Source of the DNA: JACQBY01 sp041486115
GTDB lineage: Bacteria > Nitrospirota > Nitrospiria > JACQBW01
Length of the DNA: 12,229 nucleotides
Reading direction: 5' to 3'
NCBI GenBank assembly: GCA_041486115.1
Contig: JBGPKT010000068.1
Span: forward strand, 1-12,229
Within the stretch, counting starts at the first letter, position 1, and every line of letters begins with the position of its first letter. Made by a program: the position numbers and the translations under genes. Shown piece by piece: positions 7,644 through 12,229 of the stretch. The notes beneath the pieces are model-generated. The model was not told where the DNA came from. It searched no databases and worked only from the letters and a program-made list of their open reading frames with translations.

Positions 7644-8519
7644 CTATCTATTCCTTCCTTCGCCCCAGTGCAGCTTATTCCTCAAAACCTCGAAATAACT
7701 CAGGCCCGGAGAACGGATAAGTTCCGTTTTGGCATTGTTTGTTTCGATGTGAATTTGATCTTCCAGCCGCAATGAAAAACCAACCTGGCCGTCAAAAGTA
7801 ATCATGGCCCCTTCTTCCTTTGATTTAAGAACAATTTCCACCTTCATTTTAGAGGGAATGACGATGGGACGCTGGGTCAGGGTGTGGGGGCAGATCGGCG
7901 TCAATATCATTGCATCGATAGAAGGGTGAATGATAGGTCCTCCCGCTGAAAGGGAATAAGCGGTCGATCCTGTCGGGGTGGCGACGATCAGGCCGTCGCC
8001 TCTTAAGGCTGAGAGGAATTGGCCATCGGAATAGATTTCCAGTTTAATCATTTTTGCCAGGGTACCCTTGTTGATGATGACATCATTCAGAACATGGGAT
8101 TGCGCGATTTTCTTACCCTGCCGGGTAACGCTGGTTTTTAACATGATCCTTTCATCGACTGAATATTTTTCTTGAAAAATATTTTCCAGGGTCGGGTAGA
8201 GATCGTCAATGGTGATTTCCGTTAAAAAACCGAGTCCACCTAAATTAACCCCGAGAATGGGAACATGTTGTCCCTCAATCAGGCGGGCTGCGGAAAGGAG
8301 CGTTCCATCGCCTCCCAGTACAATCAGCAGGTCCACCTCCTGGGGGATCAGGGGAAAATTGAAAAGCGCCGCACTTTCTTTTAAATGTAAAGCGATTTCC
8401 TGGCCAAGGAAGACTTTTTTATTTTTTTTCTTCAGCCAATGAAGAAGGTCCCCGGCAATTTTTTGGATATCGAAGCCAAACGGTTTGGCGATGATTCCAA
8501 TTTTTTCTATCGGTTTCAC
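7644..8519 (-). CDS. nadK: NAD kinase
   Basis: Phosphorylates NAD to NADP with ATP (or polyphosphate in some members), setting the NADPH pool. Numbering from GTG at 8519 (291 residues, typical length), motifs are GGDGT (69-73), NLGGLGFL (92-99), LNDVII (144-149), GDGLIVATPTGSTAYSLSAG (174-193) and FDGQ (242-245). Longer in-frame starts exist: GTG at 8573 (309 residues) and ATG at 8552. I prefer GTG 8519 because it gives MKPIEKIGIIAKP, the normal family N-terminus. It has AGGGGA about 10 nt upstream, the longer starts lack a Shine-Dalgarno, and a possible promoter would start transcription near 8573. The product identity is firm; the start is uncertain. It is transcribed away from the respiratory operon and towards ybgC. 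No clear terminator is visible in the 39 nt between the two stop codons. Confidence 0.94.
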   Translation of the reverse strand: MKPIEKIGIIAKPFGFDIQKIAGDLLHWLKKKNKKVFLGQEIALHLKESAALFNFPLIPQEVDLLIVLGGDGTLLSAARLIEGQHVPILGVNLGGLGFLTEITIDDLYPTLENIFQEKYSVDERIMLKTSVTRQGKKIAQSHVLNDVIINKGTLAKMIKLEIYSDGQFLSALRGDGLIVATPTGSTAYSLSAGGPIIHPSIDAMILTPICPHTLTQRPIVIPSKMKVEIVLKSKEEGAMITFDGQVGFSLRLEDQIHIETNNAKTELIRSPGLSYFEVLRNKLHWGEGRNR

Positions 8520-8579
8520 TGTTCCCGATCCCCTGTTAATATGGTGTTTCATTTTTGAACGGAGTTGCTTCACAAGATC

Positions 8580-8588
8580 ACTATATCA
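8580..8588 (-). promoter_or_regulatory. Possible extended -10 promoter for nadK
   Basis: On the minus strand the sequence TGATATAGT (8588 to 8580) matches an extended -10 element (TGnTATAAT with one mismatch). No good -35 is present; TTGAAT at 8610-8605 is 19 nt away. Transcription would start near 8573, giving a leader of about 54 nt to the preferred nadK start at 8519. The region is so AT-rich that chance matches are likely. Confidence 0.35.
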
Positions 8589-8693
8589 AAATTAAATTAA
8601 ATCAATTCAATTACATATTTTATCATATTAAATAGATGAAAAAACAAAAAGTTACAGGATTTTTAAGAAAGAACTCATTGGACAAAAAAAAAA

Positions 8694-8722
8694 TTGACAT
8701 TAAAAAATAGCTATGATATATC
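8694..8722 (+). promoter_or_regulatory. Sigma70-type promoter of the respiratory operon
   Basis: A perfect -35 TTGACA (8694-8699) is followed after 17 nt by TATATC (8717-8722), four of six matches to the -10 consensus. A ten-A tract (8684-8693) directly upstream resembles an UP element. A perfect 10-bp palindrome TGATATATCA (8714-8723) covers the -10 box and could be an operator. Transcription would begin near 8730, leaving a leader of about 70 nt before the ATG at 8800. Confidence 0.6.
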
Positions 8723-8799
8723 AGATAAACTTTGTTTCATTTTTGGAATGTTTTTAAAAAATATACGGGGTTATTTGGAATTTATTAATTATTTTTAAA

Positions 8800-9279
8800 A
8801 TGAACAGGTTTTTATCTCTTTTTTTAATCGTGTCTGGGTTATTCATTTTTATTGGCGGAAAAACCGCATTGGCCACCCATGAAACCGATCATCGTTATAC
8901 GGTTCACGGCCTGGTCAAAGAGGCTTCCGGCGTTCCCCGGCCAAATGTAAAAGTAACAGTTTCGGATACGTTGACCGGTGAGGGGAACACGGTTTTTACC
9001 GATCAGAACGGTTTTTATGAGGTGTTGCTTCATGTCCACAACAGCAATTTAGGGGATGAAATCCGGGTATCCGCCGGGTCTATGGTAAAGGTGATTAAAG
9101 CGGATTTTAACCCTGAAGATAAGAAAACTGAAAGAAAAGCGGAACTAAATTTTGAATTCGCTCACTCCGAGGAGAGAAAAAACAATCAGGGATGGAGCCT
9201 CATCGCCGGATTTTTATTGGTTATCGGTTTTATTTTTTTAACGGCAACGGTTTTTAAACAGAGAAAAGCACTTAAATAG
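8800..9279 (+). CDS. Exported, membrane-anchored protein with carboxypeptidase-regulatory-like domain
   Basis: I cannot name this gene. The 159-residue product has a hydrophobic N-terminal signal (MNRFLSLFLIVSGLF and following) with a likely cut after ALA at residue 25. The extracytoplasmic domain (about 33-120) has the pattern of the carboxypeptidase regulatory-like/transthyretin fold: HGLVKEASGVPRPNVKVTV, then VFTDQNGFYEVLL. A C-terminal membrane helix (132-152) and a basic tail KQRKALK follow, predicting one anchor with the beta domain in the periplasm. Five histidines (27, 31, 36, 78, 80) lie in the exported part. It is the first gene of the operon, 27 nt before the flavoprotein gene, so it may be an accessory or structural subunit of the cytochrome complex. 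The ATG has no close Shine-Dalgarno (nearest GGAA about 19 nt upstream) but gives the natural signal-peptide start. Confidence 0.8.
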   Translation: MNRFLSLFLIVSGLFIFIGGKTALATHETDHRYTVHGLVKEASGVPRPNVKVTVSDTLTGEGNTVFTDQNGFYEVLLHVHNSNLGDEIRVSAGSMVKVIKADFNPEDKKTERKAELNFEFAHSEERKNNQGWSLIAGFLLVIGFIFLTATVFKQRKALK

Positions 9280-9306
9280 GCAGCCAATATTTCCCGGGAG
9301 TGCCCC

Positions 9307-11166
9307 ATGAATTTAAGTTCCAGCGATAACCATAAGTACAATATTGAAGTGCCGGGTGTCGAGTATTTTGCGCGGGAAGTTGAGTGCAGGCATGCGTGCC
9401 CGGTAGGAACAGACGCCGGAGCCTATGTTCAGGCCATTGCCAATCAGGAGTATGAAAAAGCCTACGCCATCGCAAGAGGGCCCAATCCCTTCGCTTCGAT
9501 CTGCGGTTGGGTCTGCAATGCTCCCTGTGAAACGGCCTGCAATAAAGGGAATGTTGACCGTCCCATCGCCATTCGCGCTTTAAAAAGGTTTGTTACAGAA
9601 AAATATGGCGTAGAGACTATAAAGGATCCTTCCGGAACTTTAAAATATTCTACCGCGCCGGGGAGGCCTTATGGGATCAACACCGGTGAGAAAATCGCGA
9701 TCATCGGTGGGGGAGCTGGAGGACTGACCGCGGCTCATGATCTGGCCCGGCTCGGTTACCGGGTGACCATTTTCGATGCGAACGACTTTCTCGGCGGGAT
9801 GTTTTATCTCGTCCCCGAATATCGTTTACCCCGCCCCTTAATCAGAGCCGAGATTGAAGCGATCATGAGTATGGGAATCGAAGCCCGTTTAAACACCCGC
9901 GTCGGCAAAGATATTTCCTTTGAAGAAATCCAAAAGGATTTCAAGGCCATTATCGTCGGCGTGGGATGCTGGCTTCCACGTTCTCTGAATATTGAAGGCC
10001 ATACCCTTCCAGGTTTTATGGAAGGTTTGAATTTTTTAAAAAGGGTTTATATTGGTCATGAAAAGATCGACCTCGGTGAAAAAGTGGTCATCATCGGAGG
10101 CGGGAATGTGGCGATGGATGTCTGCAGAACCGCCGTCCGGCTCGGGCCTAAAGAAGTCCATGTCGTCTGTCTGGAGTCATGGAAGGAAATGCCTGCTGAT
10201 CCTATGGAAATTGAGGATGCTGTCGATGAGGGGATCATCTTTCATCCCTCTAACGGCCCTAAACGGGCTGTGGAAAAAAAAGGCGTGGTTTCAGGATTGG
10301 AAGTTACAAAAGTCAAATCGGTTTTTGACGATCAGAGAAGGTTCAACCCCCAGTTTTTTGAAAATAGCGAATGGATTCTTGAGGCGGATACGATTATCGC
10401 TTCTATTGGACAGGCATCCGATGTCTCTTTCCTTCCCCAGATTCCAGGTTTTAAAATTGGAAGAGGGGGGACCCTTATTGTAAATCCCGATATGTCAACC
10501 AATGTCCCGGGAGTTTATGGGGTGGGGGATGTTGTTACAGGTCCCAGGATTTTCATTGAAGCAATCGCCGGCGGACAAAAAGCCGCCATGGCCGTCCATT
10601 CTTACGTGACCGGAAAGAATATTGAAATTCTCAATAAGGGAGTTTCCACGTTAGTTGGCGACGGCATCAGAGATCACCAGATGCCTAAAGACTGGACACG
10701 CATTCCCCGGCAAAATCCCGCCCTTTTAGTCCCATCGCTCAGAGCCAACAATTTTAATCTGGCCGAACTCTCCTACGCCGAAAAAGCCGCGGTTGAAGAA
10801 GGAACCCGGTGCCTGAAATGCCATATTAATCCGATATTCAACGGCGATCTCTGTATTTTGTGCGGGGGCTGTGTTGATATCTGTCCTGAATATGCATTAA
10901 AAATGGTCCCCCTGGACCAGATGGAGCCGACACCGGTACTTCAAAAAGCAATTGAAAATTATTATGAGGTTTCATTGAATGGCGCGGAGTCCAGCCCCAA
11001 AGACGCTGCCGAAGGCAAACCGGACGTCAAACTGAGCAAACTTGGAACGGCAATGATTTGGGATGGCAATGTTTGTATCCGGTGCGGGTATTGCGCGAGA
11101 CGCTGCCCCACGCAAGCGATTACAATGGAGCACCTTGAATATACACAGGAAGTGAGGGGGTCATGA
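9307..11166 (+). CDS. GltD-like FAD/NAD(P) oxidoreductase with N- and C-terminal Fe-S regions
   Basis: Predicted cytoplasmic electron-transfer flavoprotein of 619 residues. Residues about 20-100 resemble the helical Fe-S domain of GltD and dihydropyrimidine dehydrogenase (C27, C31, then C66, C70, C74, C78). An FAD-binding Rossmann motif follows at 134-139 (GGGAGG, ending IFDA), then a second nucleotide motif GGGNVAMD (264-271) for NAD(P)H, and the FAD-closing GVYGVGDVVTGP (402-413). The C-terminus adds RCLKC (501-505) and two ferredoxin motifs, CILCGGCVDICP (516-527) and CIRCGYCARRCP (590-601). GGGAG lies 6 nt before the ATG. The stop overlaps the Rieske start by 4 nt (ATGA), tying it to a Rieske/cytochrome b complex. 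It probably passes electrons between NAD(P)H or ferredoxin and that complex; direction and partner are inferred. It is not ordinary glutamate synthase: no gltB is adjacent and the C-terminal ferredoxin domain is extra. Confidence 0.88.
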   Translation: MNLSSSDNHKYNIEVPGVEYFAREVECRHACPVGTDAGAYVQAIANQEYEKAYAIARGPNPFASICGWVCNAPCETACNKGNVDRPIAIRALKRFVTEKYGVETIKDPSGTLKYSTAPGRPYGINTGEKIAIIGGGAGGLTAAHDLARLGYRVTIFDANDFLGGMFYLVPEYRLPRPLIRAEIEAIMSMGIEARLNTRVGKDISFEEIQKDFKAIIVGVGCWLPRSLNIEGHTLPGFMEGLNFLKRVYIGHEKIDLGEKVVIIGGGNVAMDVCRTAVRLGPKEVHVVCLESWKEMPADPMEIEDAVDEGIIFHPSNGPKRAVEKKGVVSGLEVTKVKSVFDDQRRFNPQFFENSEWILEADTIIASIGQASDVSFLPQIPGFKIGRGGTLIVNPDMSTNVPGVYGVGDVVTGPRIFIEAIAGGQKAAMAVHSYVTGKNIEILNKGVSTLVGDGIRDHQMPKDWTRIPRQNPALLVPSLRANNFNLAELSYAEKAAVEEGTRCLKCHINPIFNGDLCILCGGCVDICPEYALKMVPLDQMEPTPVLQKAIENYYEVSLNGAESSPKDAAEGKPDVKLSKLGTAMIWDGNVCIRCGYCARRCPTQAITMEHLEYTQEVRGS

Positions 11167-11717
11167 GCAACGAAGAAAAAAATAAAACAAATAAATCGGG
11201 CGAAATGAGCCGCCGCAAATTTTTTAATTTGATCGGTTGGGGGGGGCTCTTGGCATCAGCAGGGGGTTCCGCGCTCGGAACCTATAAGTTTATGTTTCCG
11301 ACAGTCCTTTACGAGCCGCCGACGATTTTTAAAATTGGAAAGGTCACCGATTTCGGGATGGGTGTCGACGAACGGCTTAAAAAAGAACGTCAGATCTGGG
11401 TGGTCAGAAATGAGCGGGGCCTCTATGTACTGGTGGCGATATGCCGCCATCTGGGTTGTACGCCAAATTGGTTTCCTGATCAGCAGCGGTTCAGATGCCC
11501 GTGTCACGGAAGCATCTATGATATTTTCGGAAATGTAAGAGGCGGACCTGCCCCAAGGACGCTTTGGAGAGCAGGCGTGACTTTAGATGCCGTCGATAAC
11601 CAGGTTGTGGTGAACTTTTTAACCCGGCAGGATCCGGACCCCGAATCAACTGCAAATGGTTTAATGGTGGAAGAGGCTCCACGGGAAGCGGCCCCATATT
11701 TTATTAAAAACGCCTGA
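11163..11717 (+). CDS. petC: Rieske [2Fe-2S] protein of a cytochrome b complex
   Basis: Rieske iron-sulfur subunit that takes one electron from quinol at the Qo site and passes it to a c-type cytochrome on the outer face of the inner membrane. The 184-residue product has a Tat-type N-terminus (MSRRKFFNLIG, residues 15-25) leading into one membrane segment (about 22-45), probably an uncleaved anchor. The cluster boxes are CRHLGCT (94-100) and CPCHGSIYD (112-120): C94, H96, C112 and H115 are ligands, and C99-C114 is the conserved disulfide. A Gly/Pro loop (GGPAPRTL, 127-134) follows box 2. The C-terminal ~30 residues, after NFLTRQ, extend beyond the core fold. ATGA overlap with the flavoprotein gene implies coupling; GAGGGGG precedes the start. 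The next gene, after 31 nt, is cytochrome b. The symbol is provisional; qcrA is the equivalent name. Confidence 0.94.
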   Translation: MSNEEKNKTNKSGEMSRRKFFNLIGWGGLLASAGGSALGTYKFMFPTVLYEPPTIFKIGKVTDFGMGVDERLKKERQIWVVRNERGLYVLVAICRHLGCTPNWFPDQQRFRCPCHGSIYDIFGNVRGGPAPRTLWRAGVTLDAVDNQVVVNFLTRQDPDPESTANGLMVEEAPREAAPYFIKNA

Positions 11718-11748
11718 TACGACCAACATCCGATGGGAGACATAAGTA

Positions 11749-12229
11749 ATGGCTGATTTTTTAGAAAATTTAAAGAACAAAATAGTTGAAACTCAGGTTT
11801 GGAAATCGATTTTCCGCCATGGATTTCCAGACACAGATACCAACCGGGCCTTGGTGATGTTTTCAAATGTTCTGCTCCATCTCCATCCGGTTAAGGTCCG
11901 GAAGAGCGCACTTCGGATTCGCTACACCTGGTGCCTGGGAGGGTTAACTTTTTTCATGTTTATTCTCCTCACGATCACCGGAGTGTTTTTGATGTTTTAT
12001 TATGTTCCCGACACCAGAAGCGCTTATCAGAATATCAAAGACCTCCAATATGCCCTGTATTTCGGTAATTTAATGCGGAATCTTCACCGATGGGGGGCGC
12101 ATGCGATGGTCTTCCTCGTCTGGCTCCACATGACCCGAGTATTCTTGACCGGGTCGTACAAACCCCCGAGAGAATTTAACTGGATCGTCGGAGTTTTATT
12201 GCTGGTTTTAACCCTTTTATTAAGCTGGA
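11749..12229 (+). CDS. petB: Cytochrome b6-like subunit (partial, N-terminal 160 residues)
   Basis: Membrane core of a quinol:cytochrome c/plastocyanin-type oxidoreductase; the gene runs off the right edge. GGGAG lies 9 nt upstream of the ATG. The translated part has an amphipathic N-terminus, a first membrane helix (about 60-84) with WCLGGLTFF, and the next helix with heme-b histidines H113 (NLHRWGAH) and H127 (VWLHMTR). LTGSYKPPREFNWIVGV (133-149), very close to cytochrome b6, then leads into a third helix. C62 sits where cytochrome b6 has the cysteine that covalently holds heme c(i)/c(n), 51 residues before H113, the same spacing as b6 C35 to H86. Whether the protein is a short b6 with a separate subunit IV, or full-length, cannot be seen. 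The 14-residue H113-H127 spacing is standard. Confidence 0.93.
   Translation, partial: MADFLENLKNKIVETQVWKSIFRHGFPDTDTNRALVMFSNVLLHLHPVKVRKSALRIRYTWCLGGLTFFMFILLTITGVFLMFYYVPDTRSAYQNIKDLQYALYFGNLMRNLHRWGAHAMVFLVWLHMTRVFLTGSYKPPREFNWIVGVLLLVLTLLLSW

Larger units (their letters stand above)
8574..8799. other. AT-rich divergent intergenic region
   Basis: These 226 nt between the divergent nadK and respiratory operon are strikingly AT-rich compared with the flanking genes, with runs of A and T including ten consecutive A at 8684-8693. They hold a convincing rightward promoter and a weaker leftward one. I see no open reading frame of note, RNA gene or riboswitch. Curved or easily melted DNA and binding by nucleoid proteins are plausible. 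Confidence 0.7.

Noticed and set aside
10052..10483. 143-codon plus-strand frame inside the flavoprotein gene
   Set aside because: Out-of-frame shadow of a well-conserved NAD(P)-binding region; its Ser/Lys/Arg-rich product has no domain pattern.
9307..11166. Glutamate synthase small subunit (gltD)
   Set aside because: The core fold is similar, but there is no large subunit gene, the protein has an added C-terminal double ferredoxin region, and it overlaps a Rieske gene.

Overview
This window reads as the chromosome of a Gram-negative, LPS-making bacterium of moderate GC. An outer-membrane LptD implies a diderm envelope. The short archaeal/thermophile-type S-adenosylhomocysteinase, together with a cytochrome b6-like/Rieske cluster carrying a flavin/Fe-S oxidoreductase, would fit a chemolithotrophic lineage such as Nitrospirota. 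That placement is inference from gene style only; there is no rRNA in the window.

Left part (1-6948, + strand). After the probable tail of an unidentified gene and an intrinsic terminator come metK, ahcY, accD, folC and lptD, closely packed: ahcY/accD overlap by 1 nt and folC/lptD by 8 nt. metK and ahcY are two steps of the SAM cycle, making SAM and disposing of SAH. accD (fatty-acid precursor), folC (folate polyglutamylation, supporting one-carbon supply to methionine) and lptD (LPS export) follow as a housekeeping run.

Middle (6949-8799). Two near-identical 84-85 nt tandem repeats, each with a strong hairpin, separate lptD from a YbgC-type hotdog thioesterase gene. This gene converges on nadK (NAD kinase, - strand). 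A 226 nt very AT-rich intergenic region separates nadK from the next, divergent operon. It holds a good sigma70-type promoter for the rightward operon and a possible extended -10 promoter for nadK.

Right part (8800-12229, + strand, running off the window). This is a respiratory operon: a small exported, membrane-anchored protein with a carboxypeptidase-regulatory-like beta domain; a 619-residue GltD-like FAD/NAD(P) oxidoreductase with N-terminal and C-terminal Fe-S regions; a Rieske protein; and the N-terminal 160 residues of a cytochrome b. The cytochrome carries the cysteine that in cytochrome b6 binds the extra heme c(i)/c(n), at exactly the b6 spacing from the heme-b histidine. The arrangement suggests a b6-type Q-cycle complex coupled to a pyridine-nucleotide/ferredoxin oxidoreductase module. 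This is the most interesting system in the window.
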